Shown here: piece after piece, positions 44,515-56,590 of the stretch | How the letters are laid out: every line of letters begins with the position of its first letter | Position numbering within the stretch: position 1 is the stretch's first letter | Source of the DNA: Talpa occidentalis | Lineage: Eukaryota > Chordata > Mammalia > Eulipotyphla > Talpidae | DNA: 64,000 nucleotides | NCBI RefSeq assembly: GCF_014898055.3 | Contig: NW_023601322.1 | Location: 70,336,740 to 70,400,739, forward strand | Reading direction: 5' to 3' | Program-made: the position numbers and the translations under genes | Notes under the pieces: generated by a model | The model's database searches: none | Told to the model about the DNA's origin: nothing | Seen by the model: only the letters and a program-made list of their open reading frames with translations

Positions 44515-44780
44515 TATTTCACAAAAATCAAATTCTTCAGAAAAGCACAAAGAAGTAAAAAAAAAAAAAATCCATGCTCTCGCCACCTGGAGATAACCAT
44601 AGGGAAAATTTCTTGTCTATTTCTGTAGTCGTTTTTTTCAGTGCGTCTATGCACATACCGCTCACTGGCCTTTCCTGAGTGTAATCCTGCTGCACAGTCC
44701 TCATGTTCCCTTCAGTCCAGCCCTCAGTCATCTTTATATATAGTGCACTTACATATGTGTCATTGTTTCTTAGGACCGCT
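44515..44780. repeat. Old L1-type 3'-end repeat
   Basis: AGCACAAAGAAGTAAAAA, ATGCTCTCGCCACCTGGAG and AACCATAGGGAAAATTTCTT, then TTTTTTTCAGTGCGTCTATG, match the repeat at 17395-17640. Confidence 0.45.
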
Positions 44781-45439
44781 GAGGGCCCCATTGAGAGCTA
44801 GGATGAAAACCCTTTCCATGGCGCATTGGTCTGGGTCCAGTCAGAAACCGCTTTAGGTGTTTTCAGTGGAGAAAATTTAATACAGAGTTTGTCACACAGG
44901 ACTTGGAAAAGTTGAAAATGGCATGAAATTGTTTCCCTCCTGGGCTGGGGGCACACACAGGAGGAGGTGGTGGGACCCCAGGTCAGGAGCCAGGACCATG
45001 GCCGGGACTGTCTATGGTGCACAGAGACCACAGCAGTGACTGTCCATAGGAGTTGGATCAGGGAGGAGACACAGCCTGAGACATCCCTGGAAGCAGGGGG
45101 AGGTGGGGAGCAGCTGACTTCTCCCCATCCTCTGCCCTCCAGCAGTCTACTGTGCCTCCTGTTGGACAAAATGGCCATGATGCAGCCAAAGGTACAGGAG
45201 TCCAGAAATCTCTTCCTCTAATGCAGAGCAAAGTAGAGGAAAGGCGAGGCATTGTTCTGAGAGCAAGCAGGCAAGTAACTGGCATGGATGGGACTTCTCT
45301 GTGTCTGAAGCTATTTGGTAGAATTAATGAAGTGCTATGTTTTTAGTACTATTGTATGCCTGGCACTGGCTTAAGAACTTATGGTCCATTTCCCCTGCTG
45401 TGTTGTAAAGATCAGGGGGCCTAATAAGATTGCTGAGAA
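44781..45439. other. Unassigned sequence, possibly an old repeat
   Basis: The 44850-45230 part (GTTTTCAGTGGAGAAAATTT then ACAGAGTTTGTCACACAGGA) feels like a common old mammalian repeat, but I cannot name it. No gene is seen. Confidence 0.3.
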
Positions 45440-45620
45440 TGGCTGTTTATTGAGCATTTACTAACCACCAGGTACTGTGCTCAGCACTTTCTGTCTATTA
45501 CCATTTGATCTTTACGGCTGGCAGAATTGCAGCCATTTCTTCTGAGCACTTTTCTTACTCTGTCGCTACATGGATGATTACCTGGTTTAGTGCAGGTTGT
45601 TCCTGGAGATGCAGGCACTC
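45440..45620 (-). repeat. MIR SINE (antisense)
   Basis: TTTATTGAGCATTTACTAAC, CAGGTACTGTGCTCAGCACT and ACCATTTGATCTTTACGG follow the reverse complement of the MIR tail. Confidence 0.65.
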
Positions 45621-46145
45621 ATTGAGTCAGCACTCTCCAAGGTTGTGGCACCCAAGCCCCTGCAGCGTCCTGTCACAGTTGTTACACATGGCAGTCACCC
45701 TCGGGGCACACTCCCCGGAGGTCCTGCCAGGCGTCTACCCAAAGCTCGCTCCATTGCCTGTTTTCTGACTACTTGGCATTAGTCCTCCCAGGCTGTGGTG
45801 GTTTGATGATGTCTTCCCTAAGGCACCACAGAGGTCACTGGTCCTCAAGGGTCTGCTTACCTTTGTTCCCAGTGTCCAGGCAGTTAGCATGTGTGAAAAT
45901 TGCGTTTTATCCTGTGTCAGTTTCTTCCTTTGTTACACACCTTCCAAACATTGAGTGTTGCCCACAGCAAGTAAATACTGGTGACCGGGAAACAAACTCC
46001 ACAGCATGACCACAGCAGAGCAAACCCCCAGTATGGAGTGCAATTGACTCGATGTGGGCGGTGCTTACTGGCTGGGCAGCACCTTGAGCTGTTCTCCCTG
46101 CTTGGGAGCGTAGGTTGCCCTGGAGTAGCATAGATGCATATTACA

Positions 46146-46187
46146 ACGTGGGGGGTGGGGGTGGGGGAGGGGTGTGTGTGTGTGTGT
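46146..46187. repeat. G-run plus (GT)n low-complexity tract
   Basis: GTGGGGGGTGGGGGTGGGGG runs straight into a GT repeat. It may form a G-quadruplex and then Z-DNA. Confidence 0.8.
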
Positions 46188-46329
46188 ACACGTTTGGTTG
46201 TGAGGATACATTCCAGAGGTATCCAGAGAATAGGTGGATGGGCTCCTGTTACCAGCGAAAGCCGGTGTGTTTGGTATGTTTGCTCCACAGCAAGGAGCAC
46301 TGCTGTCTGTGTTGCAAGCACACTACTGG

Positions 46330-46480
46330 GGAATACAACAAGGACTTACTTGCGCTGTGTATATAAACCACCTTTTAAGCTATCCCCGTGGTACAGCCAA
46401 GGAATCTGAGGCTCAAACAGGTTAGATAAGCAACCACCTAGTGTTAGCATCAGTGGAGGGTGGGGTCTCTCCTGACATCT
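46330..46480 (-). repeat. MIR SINE fragment (antisense)
   Basis: AAGGAATCTGAGGCTCAAAC, AGGTTAGATAAGCAACCACC and TAGTGTTAGCATCAGTGGAG form an antisense MIR core. Confidence 0.6.
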
Positions 46481-47383
46481 GAGTATTCCTGCTCCTGCCT
46501 GAGGATTCTGTGTGCACAAATCCCATGCCCCCTCAAATTTCCAGAGAGAAACATAAACCCAGACATCTCCAGCGGTGGAAGCATGGGCGGATCCAGGTTT
46601 TTGTAAGGTCCGAAGTGACTGTGACCCTAGGGTGCGCTCTATGAATAAGAATACAGAAAGAATACAGAATAAGAATACAAAATAATTTATGGGTAAAATT
46701 ATTTGTTGTGTAGGCTGAGAAGATAAATGATCACAAAATTAAAATGTTTAAAAGCCAACACATATTACAAATTTGACCTAGTGTAGAACATAACAGATTT
46801 ATATGGTAAACCAACTCCTCGACACACCTCTGTAATAAATTTCCCCTGCATGATTTCTGCTCCATGCTCTTTAGTTGTCTCTTAATATGACATTAATTTT
46901 GTAATATTTCCTACAGTGAGATTAGAAAGATAATTCAGACTCTCCCCAAGCATGGCTGATGAAACTTGTTTTTTATTTTTGATGATTGAGTGCTCACGAC
47001 ACTTGGCTCCGCTCACTGTTTGTGCTCTGCTTGCTGCTCTAGTGTTTTGCCTTGTCTACACAGTGACTTCGTTAATTCCAGGTCATTTGAATTCTGCCAA
47101 GAAATGCAGGGAGCCTGAGTATTTGTAATGGTGTATGCTACATTTCCCAGGGCCGCCTGTGGGGAGAGAACTTCCTTTTTGCCCTGGCATAAGCAAGCAC
47201 GGTTTGACGCGTCTTATTCCCAGAGGATTGTTCCACCACCTAGCTCTGTCTCTGTGCATTTCAGCCCTTGTTTCTTCACCCGTGTGCTTTCTAATCCCAG
47301 TGAATGGAATCATTTCATGACTGGTAATGACTTTTCAGTGACTGGTAATAATCTTGCCTAGCCATAGAAGCACCTACAAACCA
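46481..47383. other. Unique or unassigned noncoding DNA
   Basis: 46580-46960 is AT-rich with a repeated AGAATACA word and may be an unlisted old transposon relic that I cannot name. No gene. Confidence 0.35.
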
Positions 47384-47610
47384 CAGTTGACCCTTGAACA
47401 ACACGTTTGAGCTGCAGGGGTCCATGTACTCAACACAGCTTGCTTTTAATTGCAGATTCTGCCTTCACAGATTGTACTAACAGAGAATGTCAGTTGACTG
47501 CATCCACTGAGGTGGAATTGGTGGATATGAAGAGTTGAGTATGTCAAATTACATTTTATACTGCATAGGGGTCTGCAGTTGATCACCCCTTGTTGTTTAA
47601 GGGTCAGCTG
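47384..47610. mobile_element. Pogo/Tigger-type MITE with both terminal inverted repeats
   Basis: Left end CAGTTGACCCTTGAACAACA and right end TTGTTGTTTAAGGGTCAGCTG are imperfect reverse complements. The right end is followed by TA, the TSD expected for pogo-like elements. It is about 227 bp, too short to encode transposase, and was moved in trans long ago. Exact family name is uncertain. Confidence 0.8.
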
Positions 47611-48179
47611 TACATATTGCATATCACTAAAGCTTCTCTGCTTATATAGCCACCTGATTTCACGCCTACAGATTCCAGTGCTGGCTGGAGCAAGGTGGAA
47701 TGTGACAGAAGGGGATGTAGCATAGAAGGAGACCTCTGGAGAGAGAGGTCTTAACTGATCTTGGCTCACAGATCTTTGGCCGTTCTGTGCAACATATACC
47801 TATGTGAGAGCAGTGTCAGGCAAGGAGGGGTCCTGTGGCTTGTTCCTTTCGTGCCATAACTGCCTGCCTGGAGCCCAGGGAACTCTGGTTTCTTGAACTG
47901 TCTTGACTGATGACGTTTTTTGTGGAGGAACTTACTTTGAGCTAGTTGGGAAAGGGAGCTGCTGAAAGAGACAAGCCATGTGTAAACAGTGGTCTTCATT
48001 AAGTGGTCAGTCAGCAGCACCGCAGTGAGGTGGGCTAGAGTAGAAGATGGGAGGACAGTCCCGAAACCGGTCCATGGTGCTGATGACAGTAAGGCAGCGG
48101 GGCTGTGGACGTCTGTGGAGTATTTCTGTCTCCAGGTCCTGTGCTGAGAGCTTCTTCAGCATCACATCTGTGAATCTCC
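47611..48179. other. Unique noncoding DNA
   Basis: No gene or repeat recognised. Confidence 0.45.
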
Positions 48180-48600
48180 CTGTTATTCATTGAATTGTGG
48201 CCTCCAGAAAGGTTTTTTGCAATTCTAACCCCTGGTAGCTGTGAGTATGACCTGAATAAGAAATGGCTTTTTTGCAGTTGTAATCAAATTAAGATGAGGC
48301 CATTAGAGGGGATCGTAAACTAGTAGGACTGGTGTCCTTTTACGAAAAGAGACAGAGAGACATAAGACACATGAAGGAGAATGCTGTGTGAGCACAGAGA
48401 AACTGCAAGTCAAAGAATTGTAGGGATTTCCGCCAACTTCCAGAAGCTAGGAAGAGGCATGGAACAGTCTTTTCAAGTCAGTTTCAAGGAAGTATCGTCC
48501 TGCCAGCTTCTTGATTTTGCTCTTCTAGTCTCAAAAACTATGACGACAAAAAGGTTTTGTTGTTACAAACCATCCAGTATGTGATGCAGTGTTACCCCTG
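48180..48600 (+). mobile_element. MaLR-type LTR (MLT1/MST-like), sense
   Basis: TGTTATTCATTGAATTGTGG, CTAACCCCTGGTAGCTGTGA, ATCAAATTAAGATGAGGCCA, AGGACTGGTGTCCTTTTACG, CAGAGAGACATAAGACACAT and ACCATCCAGTATGTGATGCA appear in the order of MLT1/MST LTRs of the ERVL-MaLR group. Solo LTR, no coding part. Confidence 0.85.
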
Positions 48601-49084
48601 TGAGGCGGATAAAACCATAGTCTGCACTGGCAGATGAGGCTGAGGCACACTTGTTGAGGCCGCACAACATCCCTCTCACCTCTCCTTTGCAGAGAGACTG
48701 CTGGTGATTTTTCTGCGAGGAATGAACCACTCGGTTAGGACAGCATCTTTATTTTGCTCCTCTGTCCCTTAAGACAACCTCCCACTTGCCCCACAGGGTG
48801 GAACTGCTTCCCTCATCAGCCCTGCTGGTTCCTACTGGTTCATCACAGCGCATCTTCTGGGAGACATTCATCATTTCCAACCACTGCTGCAAGAAGTCCT
48901 GTTGATGCTGTCCCATGCATCCTAGAGTCCCTGTCCTCCAGTCCTGCACAACTAGGCTTACATCTCTGTTGGATGCCCTAAAACAGCTGAACTTGCTTTT
49001 CCTTTGAGAGTCTTCTGGAAGGTAGTAGAGGCCAGAGTGTTGGGAAGATTGAGATTTAATAAAGCTGCAACAGGCTTGTGTAGC
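48601..49084. other. Unique noncoding DNA
   Basis: No gene or repeat recognised. Confidence 0.45.
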
Positions 49085-49180
49085 ATTGTTAACAAGGCTT
49101 TATTGGCAGATCTGCTTGTGCCCAGGGCCTGTGTTTGGTGCAGAGATAAATAGAACATTGTTCTCTACCTTCAGTGTTAG
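49085..49180 (-). repeat. L2 3'-end fragment (antisense)
   Basis: AACAAGGCTTTATTGGCAGA, CCCAGGGCCTGTGTTTGG and AGATAAATAGAACATTGTTC resemble the reverse of the L2 3' end. Confidence 0.45.
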
Positions 49181-49205
49181 AGTAGATTTAAGACTCGGAA
49201 CATCA

Positions 49206-49477
49206 GGGCCTCCCTGGTGGTACAGAGGTTAAGTCTCAACACTGTCAAGCTATCTCCAGCTACTGCAGTATGAGTTCTATCTCTGGCCAGGGAGCTGACC
49301 CACATGGCGCAGCAGACCTCTCCTGACTCGCCCGCTGCTCCCCTCAGCAGTGTATTTCAGTCAGTCTGCCTGTTATGCTCCCCACTCTGTCTCTGGTGAA
49401 TCCTCTCACTCCCCATCCCCCATACCTCTGGCCTACACCCCAGTTCTTGTATGCATAAACAAATTTTTTTTAAAAAA
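49206..49477 (+). mobile_element. SINE 9: lineage-specific tRNA-derived SINE (sense)
   Basis: Head GGGCCTCCCTGGTGGTACAG, body GGCGCAGCAGACCTCTCCTG and CCCCTCAGCAGTGTATTTCA, tail TGCATAAACAAATTTTTTTT. TSD AGACTCGGAACATCA at 49191-49205 against GGACTTGGAACATCA at 49478-49492 (two mismatches). Confidence 0.9.
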
Positions 49478-49492
49478 GGACTTGGAACATCA

Positions 49493-51329
49493 AAATCTAG
49501 TTTCTCAGTGATATCAAACATTTCAATTTCTTTATTAGCACTACTGTCTTTTCCATCTTTAGGAATAGGTAATGTTTTTTTAATATTTTAACTTTCACTT
49601 TCTTTGCTTATCTTGCTTTAAATTGCTATTTACTGATCCTTTATCAGGAAATTCCTGTTTCCTGTATTTATTGAGCACCTATACCAGCTCTGTACCTATA
49701 CATACAGTATCAAGCGACTGGGACAATCCTAATTTATAATCCCTAATTTTTATTCACTGGTATGTGGTGTCAGGGTGGGAAAGAAGCGTTACACTATTAA
49801 ATTGAGTTCCTTAACCTTGCCTCATGATCTCCTGAAGGATCTGAGTCCATGAACACTTTAGAGCTGTGTACCACACTCCTGAAGTTATTTGTAATGCATG
49901 TGTGTGGATGTAGCTTTTTTTCTTGGTGGAGAACACAAAAGCTTAGCTATACTTTCATGAAGTTTAAAAATAGATTTAAAGGAACATCAAGGATAACCAC
50001 TATTGTATAGTGGAATCTTTTATAGTATCCATGTTTCTCCATCATTTTATGTATCCAAAACTCTTTTAAAATATGACTTGATTTTATGTTTGCGTTTACA
50101 TTCTGATGCGTCGAAATCCTATGTCCATGAAGAAGGGCTAGCCTCAGTTTCTGCTGGTTTGTTTATGGGTCTTGAAATATTACTGACTGGTAAGTTCAGG
50201 CCATTTGTAAGATAACACTCCAGTAGCCGATTCAGCTTTATAATGGGTAGAAGCACATTGTTTTAGAATCATCATGCCCCTCAGCATGGGGGTCACCACA
50301 CTTAAAAAGTTCTTGTCATCTTACGAGCATTTAAGTTATTCACTTGTGATTTGCCAGCTGTGCTATTTGGGGAAAAATTGCAATCTGGACTTGTCAAAAT
50401 ATAGACTTGAAATGAGGCTGAGTTCCTTTATTCTCTGTATTGTCTCTGTTTTTGTACAGAGGCTTGGGTAGGCATGGAACCATCTTGCCTATTTCAGTTC
50501 AGTAAACTGTGATTCTTCTTCCTTCTGTGCCCTGAGTAGTCCTTGCTGCATATGAGGACACAAGTAAAACAATAACAAAACATTTAATGTTTTTGTCCAT
50601 AATGACTAACAGTTTCAATAAGACTTCATATCCCACCAAAAAAGGAGACGAGGTAATATTGCTTAGTGTCTGTTCCTGATTAGACAGGAGGGCCTGCTAG
50701 GTGGAAGGGAGATTCACGTGGAATCATTCCCATTTCTGAAGGATTTCACACTTGGGGTTGCAAAGAGTGTCACTCCCTGGAGTCCAATCTGAAATAGACC
50801 TTTTGTGGCTGCCCCAGGTTCACATATTAGGATTGTCTTGGATTCCCATTAACTGTTAAATTACTTTGAGTGACAGCAGACACTAATGGGTGAAGAATAG
50901 GTGTGGGCAGCTTTAGGGTTTGGCTCTTTCATCAAACATTTAATGCCAGAGTTTGAGAAAGTCAGTAGAGCGTAACTAGTCCCCTTTGTTGAGGTGGGTT
51001 TGAGTTTCCCTGTGCAGGTCCTGGATATTCCAAGTGGGGATTCCAGGTAATAAGAGAGTCCAGAGAGGCACTGACATAGAGATCAAGGGGTAAGTTAAGA
51101 GGCTAGATGTTTCTCAAGGATATATCCCTGTTTCTTCTCTGTTTGACTGACAGTGAGCCTTTTCATTTAGCAAGACCTGCTAGTCTTCGGCCATATCTTA
51201 AGGAAATCTCTTCTTTCTGAGGCTTAGGTATACCAGAAAAGACTAGAAAGGAATCAGTCATTGAAAGAAGAGAGCTGTACTTGGTAAATGTATGTTAATA
51301 TCCCTTTTTGCTGGAGGGTACTCTCTAGT
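49493..51329. other. Unique noncoding DNA
   Basis: No supported gene. TTGAGCACCTATACCAGCTC near 49670 may be a small antisense L2 scrap. Confidence 0.4.
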
Positions 51330-52323
51330 TACTGGAAAGTGGGTTAATTACAAGTCAAGCAAAAAACCGGTGCTCTTATGGAGGTAAGGATTTGAAAGAC
51401 AGAGTTCAGAGCTGCCAGAACAACTGAAAAATGAGGAAGAAAATTTAAGAAAGAAGGGAACCACAGAGAAGGAGCGCGAAAATCACTGTAAACTTTAGCC
51501 AAATCCTTGGCAGACATCCGAGCACAGATGAGTGGGGAAGACTCCGAGGTATCACCAGAAAGCAACAGTTGAAAGCCTGAAGGAATCGAAAATTTTTATG
51601 TGCTCCCCATTGAAGGGTATGAAGAGCTTGCAGTTTGAGTTCAGCCAAATTAACTCCCTGCTAGAACATAGATAAAGATAAAAGAACCTAGGCCCTTTAT
51701 AATCTATCCTATACAATATCCCCTACAAGATAAAGATTACTGGAGAAACAGGACTATACAGCTGTAATTAAAAAATAAAGGAATTAAACAAAATGGACCC
51801 TGGGATGATCCAGATGTTGATATCAGGAGATAAATACTTCCAAGCAATCATAAAAATATGTTCAAAGACTTAACGGAAGAGACAGTCAACGAAGAACTGA
51901 TTGAGGAATCTAAGTGAGGAAATTAAAACTGAAAAATGAAAAATCTAGCTTTGTAAAGTTTACTGTCTGATATGCACTGTTTATTCATGGGATTAGCAGC
52001 AGATTGGAAATAAGAGCCACTGAGCAATATAAAAATTATCCAATCTGAAAAAAATTACAGCATATCAGAGACCAGTGGAATGATATAAAGTGGTCTAATA
52101 AATGTGTAATTGGATTTTCAAAAGGAGAGAAAAATGGGGCAGAAAATATATTTGAAGCAAATGTCCTAAATTTCCTAAAATTGGTGGGAAAAAGCAGCAA
52201 ATGGGACAGCCCCAAAAATCCAAAGCAGAATAAATACAAAGACTATCGTTCTCACACACATTATAGTCAAAATGTTGAAAAGCAAAGAAAGAGGAATCTT
52301 GATAGTGGGTAGTTGGGGGAAGA

Positions 52324-52365
<42 letters not shown>

Positions 52366-53760
52366 GCACACACACACACACACATATAGAGAGAATAATA
52401 ATGCTAAAAATTGGCTTTTTGTTAGAAATAATGGGGACAGGTTACATGGCAGTGGAACACCATGTTTATAACACTAAAAGGACACATTGAACTCTTAAAT
52501 CTGTATCCAATAAATATAGTCATCAAAAAGGAAGGTGAAAAAAATCTTTTCAGATAAGTAAAAGCAGAAAACATGTTACAAACAAAAACTGTACCAAAGG
52601 AAATGCTAAAGGTAGTTTCTCAGGCTGAAAGAAAGTGACAGCAGATGATAGATGATAAGAGAGACACACAGGAATGAAGAATGTGTAAGTATGTGTGTGT
52701 ATGATAGGGCTATTTATCTATATATATTCTTGGTTTATTTAAAATACATATGGCTGTTTAAACAACAAATGAAACCAATGGGTTTATGTTGTAGAATATA
52801 CATTTGTGTATATAAATACACAAATGTATATGCATACACATATATGCATATATTCATACATATGAACATGAATAGTAGCCCATAGGAACAGAATGGGGGT
52901 AATGGAGATATTTACATTATTAACAATATAAATTAGACCTTTGTAAGTTAAGGATTCATATTGTAATGCTATATTCATCACTAAAAAAAGTAACACAGAA
53001 GATATAATCAGTATAACCATTAGAAGAGGCAAAATTGTCTACCAAAAAATTGACCCAAAAGAAGGAAGGAAAGGAAAATGAGAAGAGAAGGAACAGTTCT
53101 TACAAGTAGGAAAATTCAAACCTAAGTCTAGCCATCCAGTATCACATTAAATAAATTAAATACACATGTAAGAATCACATATAAAGAGATTGAGAGGTTG
53201 AAAGTGAGAACATTGTGAAAGATGCACTGTGCAAAACATAAGCATCAGAAACTGGAGTGACAATATGAGACCAAATAAAGCTGTAGACATGGAGAATTAT
53301 CTGAGATAAAGAGGGGCTTTTCATAATAATAAAAGGGTCAGTTCACCCAGAAGCCTAAGAGCCATGAATATGTATGTACCTGATAGTTTATGTCATCTCT
53401 GGGACAAAAACCGGTAACTAAAGGGAGAAACATTCTCCATCATCGTTGGAGATTTCAGCACTGCTCTCTCAGTAAGTGATGGGACGATCCAATAAAACAA
53501 TCAGAATACAGAAGATGGGAAAACCATCTTGACCTAACTGGCTTTATAGGACACTCTACCCATGAGGAGAATATACTTACTTTGCAGGTGTGTGTGGAAT
53601 GTTTGCCAAGAAAGACCATCCTGTGTCATAAGACTCAAATTTCAAAGGATTGAAATCTTCGAGTTTGTTCTCTCACCACAGTTGAATTAGAAATCGATAT
53701 CAACAAAATTCCAAATAAATGGAAATTAAATAATGCATTGTCTGCAGTTTCCACAGGAAT
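51330..53760 (+). mobile_element. Old LINE-1 (L1M-type) 5' portion, sense
   Basis: Runs of L1-like text in order: TTCAGAGCTGCCAGAACAAC, AAAATATGTTCAAAGACTTA, GAAATGCTAAAGGTAGTTTC, TCAGGCTGAAAGAAAGTGAC, AAGAATCACATATAAAGAGA and AAATAAATGGAAATTAAATA. These fit the 5' UTR, ORF1 and early ORF2 region of an old L1M. Stops are frequent, and no intact frame remains. It ends around 53760 without a 3' UTR or tail, so the 3' part was lost by deletion. Confidence 0.65.
52326..52386. repeat. (TA)n(CA)n compound microsatellite
   Basis: About 18 TA units followed by about 12 CA units with one interruption (CACGCA). It lies inside the old L1M. Length is probably unstable. Confidence 0.9.
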
Positions 53761-53869
53761 TCTGGGGAAGCCCCAGTCTGGTGTCCAACACAGGATACCC
53801 CTGCATGCAGGGTGGGGTGTGGCAGCCCACCACAAGAGAGGAGAGGACAAGGCAGTGAGAGTCACCAAA

Positions 53870-54030
53870 TCCTCACAGCGCTGTGTTGCCAAGTACCTCA
53901 CACACTGACTCATATATTCCTCACACGGCTACCCCTGTTTGGACTGAAGTCGCTTGCTCTGCATTGCACAGCTAATAGGTAGAGAGCGAGGATGTTTCTG
54001 GGTCTGTGTGGGTCCAGAATCCTGCTTGGG
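53870..54030 (-). repeat. MIR SINE (antisense)
   Basis: AAATCCTCACAGCGCTGTGT, TCTGCATTGCACAGCTAATA, GGTAGAGAGCGAGGATGTTT and CCAGAATCCTGCTTGG are the reverse complement of the MIR core. Confidence 0.6.
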
Positions 54031-54364
54031 GTTACATTAAAATGTGAGCTCTTCTCATATTGGTATAGTTGCTTTTCCTTACTGCATGAGATTTCAGAGC
54101 TGTAGCCTTTTGTAATGAAATGTTGCCCACGGTCTGTCCTTAAAACATAATTGTAAAAGAAGTTTTTATTAAATTTAAATATGCACAGAAGTCTTCCTTT
54201 TGCACCTTCATTGAAAGCACCCCTTCACCTCCCTAGACCCAGATAAAGTAACATCTGACACATACACGTGTTTGTGCACACATGTGCACTTGTAAATATG
54301 TGCGTGTATGTATATGTATGTATCTTTTCCTCTGGGTATGCACATGCACTTATATATGTATATG

Positions 54365-54610
54365 TAGCTGTGCCTCACTTTATTTCGCTGAGCAGACACT
54401 GGGTTTTGTACAAGACCTTCCACCTGCAAAAAGATAATCATTCACTGACAGTCAATGATGGGCAGAAATTTTTAGCAATTAAATATATTTCTATCAAGGT
54501 ATGTACATTTTGCAACCGTAATGCTAACTCACACTTAATAGACTATAGTATAAACATACCTTTCTGTGTACTGGAACCAAACCCACAGTGTCTCAGAAGA
54601 ATGCCTGTAT
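54365..54610 (+). mobile_element. Internally deleted Tigger1-like transposon
   Basis: Left end AGCTGTGCCTCACTTTATTT then CAGACACTGGGTTTTGTACA. It jumps directly to ACCTGCAAAAAGATAATCAT, TTTTAGCAATTAAATATATT, AAGGTATGTACATTTTGCAA, ACACTTAATAGACTATAGTA, TGGAACCAAACCCACAGTGT and AGAATGCCTGTA. These are both ends of Tigger1 with the transposase gene removed. TA flanks both sides. Ancient, non-autonomous. Confidence 0.8.
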
Positions 54611-55299
54611 ATTGCATATAATGTATCACATATATATTATGCAAATAATATGTGATAAGAGACAACCTTTTTTCTTATTTCCATTATACAACATAGATGT
54701 ACATAATATATATAACATTTTTGTCTTCTGTCTTGCCTTGAGGTTCACTCAAGCTAAAACTCTTTTAACAAAGTGTGAGGGTTCCCCGGGGTTGATTGGG
54801 TCACTCACCCTTTCACCAGTGGACGCCGTTGCCTGTGTCAGGACCTGCCCTGGCCGCCCGTGCTCCATCACTTCCTGGGTCCCAGCCTCTGCCTGCCACA
54901 AGCTTGTGCGCGTGAGAGCATTCAGCCCGTCTCTCTGGGATGATGAATTGTGCTCATGGAGTGTCGGCACACCTCCACCAGCCCTGCCAGAGGAGAGCCC
55001 TAAACTGGGATTTATCTGTGCTTGTTACAGATGAGTGCCATTTACTTAGGAGGCCTGCCTTCTTGTCAGACCCTGGGAAGACTTGGTGGCCACTGATTCA
55101 CTGGGCAGTGCTTGTCAAGCAGTAGTGTTCGTCGTCGGAGGGAGGAGCGCCATTTCCCAGCCCGGCTGCTGTGCGAGGGCCTGGACTCTCAGCCACACTT
55201 GGCAGCTGCCCACCACTGCTTCTGTCTGGCCCCGGGCTTGCTGCGCCACTCCTGACTCTCATAGCGTGAGACTCTGCCCTTGGGCTCAGCAGAGGCCCT
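54611..55299. other. Unique noncoding DNA
   Basis: No supported gene. The 148-codon frame 54588-55034 starts inside the Tigger end and has no domain. Confidence 0.4.
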
Positions 55300-55480
55300 G
55301 AATATGAATCTTACCTCCACCTACTTGTCTTCCTATTTGATTGGTGACAGTCAAAAGGTCCCATTGGCTTTCTGTGCTTTAGTTTTCTCAGCTTCCTGAT
55401 AGGAATAAGAAAATCCACCATAGAAATTGTTCAGAAGATTCAATAAGGTGCTCACATGAGGGAAATCCATTTGTAATATG
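55300..55480 (+). repeat. MIR SINE (sense, diverged)
   Basis: GAATATGAATCTTACCTCCA, TGCTTTAGTTTTCTCAGCTT and AGAAGATTCAATAAGGTGCT fit a decayed sense MIR. Confidence 0.55.
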
Positions 55481-55803
55481 AAGAGATGCACCATGTATAT
55501 TTATTTATTTTATGTGTTCTGTATCACATAACTCCACTGGTATTTCATGGATATGAGGCTGCATTCAACCATACTTTTTTTTCCCCAGTGAAAAACCATT
55601 GTCTAAGCATGTTGGGTCAGTGCAGTTGAATATATCTGTTATCCCACATCCAATTCCTGACACCAGCTGTATAAACAATTAGCCTACAGGTTGGCCTTTA
55701 TGGGGGGAAGGGGAAAGCGGGCTACTGCAACAAGTACTGCAGCCTTTACTTAGCCTCTGATGTAACTGTAAGATTGTCAGATGATAGAGTTACCATATTA
55801 TTT

Positions 55804-56062
55804 ATTTGTTAAGATTTATTTATACAAGAACCGGGGTACAGGCCAGATGCGTGGGAGGGTGAGAGGCCTCACTGGAGACAGAGCAGGGAACAGAACAGGC
55901 AGAAGGACTGAAATACACTGCTGAGGGGAGCAGCGGGCGAGACAGGAGAGGTCTGTTGCGCCATGTGGGATTCTTGCCGGCTGGCTGGCCGGGATGGAAC
56001 CTGCGCTACAGAGGCTGCAGACAGCTCCACAGTACGGCACTCAACCGCCTGTAGGGAGGCCC
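55804..56062 (-). mobile_element. SINE 10: lineage-specific tRNA-derived SINE (antisense)
   Basis: GTTAAGATTTATTTATACAA, GAACCGGGGTACAGGCCAGA, TACACTGCTGAGGGGAGCAG, ACAGGAGAGGTCTGTTGCGC and head GTAGGGAGGC. TSD TACCATATTATTT at 55791-55803 against TATCATATTCTTT at 56063-56075. Confidence 0.9.
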
Positions 56063-56075
56063 TATCATATTCTTT

Positions 56076-56454
56076 AAATTAAAGAAGTAGAGTATGATTC
56101 ACTGACTGATCCTGGGCTTGAGCTGCTTGGATCCAACAGGTTTGGTGATGTCTGGACATGGCCATCTCTGTTTTGGGGGGCTGTTTACTCTGGGCCATTC
56201 TTGGAGTTGCTTGGAGGAGGAAAGTGGAGAGGAGAGCAATGTCAGATAAGTCTTCAGGGAGGTGGTGACATTTTCAGGACAATACAATGCCAGCTGAGTG
56301 GTGGTAGTATATGGAAAATAGGTTGATTTATGACTCTAGGGATCATAGATGTTTATTGTAGAATATTGGGGGAATATCAGTGAGGATGAAGAACAACAAC
56401 AACCCAGGCTGTTATCATGCAGGTATATGTGCTGTATATGTATGTACTCAGAGT
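56076..56454. other. Unique noncoding DNA
   Basis: No gene or repeat recognised. Confidence 0.45.
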
Positions 56455-56590
56455 GTTGAGTGATTTCTGTGGGCTGGGTGCTGGGATCCATCAGCAAACA
56501 AGACAGAACTCTTGTCCTTGTACGGCTTATGGCCTAGTGGGTGTGGAGAAGACAATAAACAAGTGATAATTACTCCAGAGAAAACACAGG
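56455..56590 (-). repeat. L2-type fragment (antisense)
   Basis: GGCTGGGTGCTGGGATCCAT, CAGCAAACAAGACAGAACTC, TTGTCCTTGTACGGCTTATG and GACAATAAACAAGTGATAAT match the antisense L2 3' end. Confidence 0.65.

Noticed and set aside
44065..44586. 173-codon minus-strand frame
   Set aside because: Starts in an A/T run of an old repeat, with no domain and a chance-like composition.
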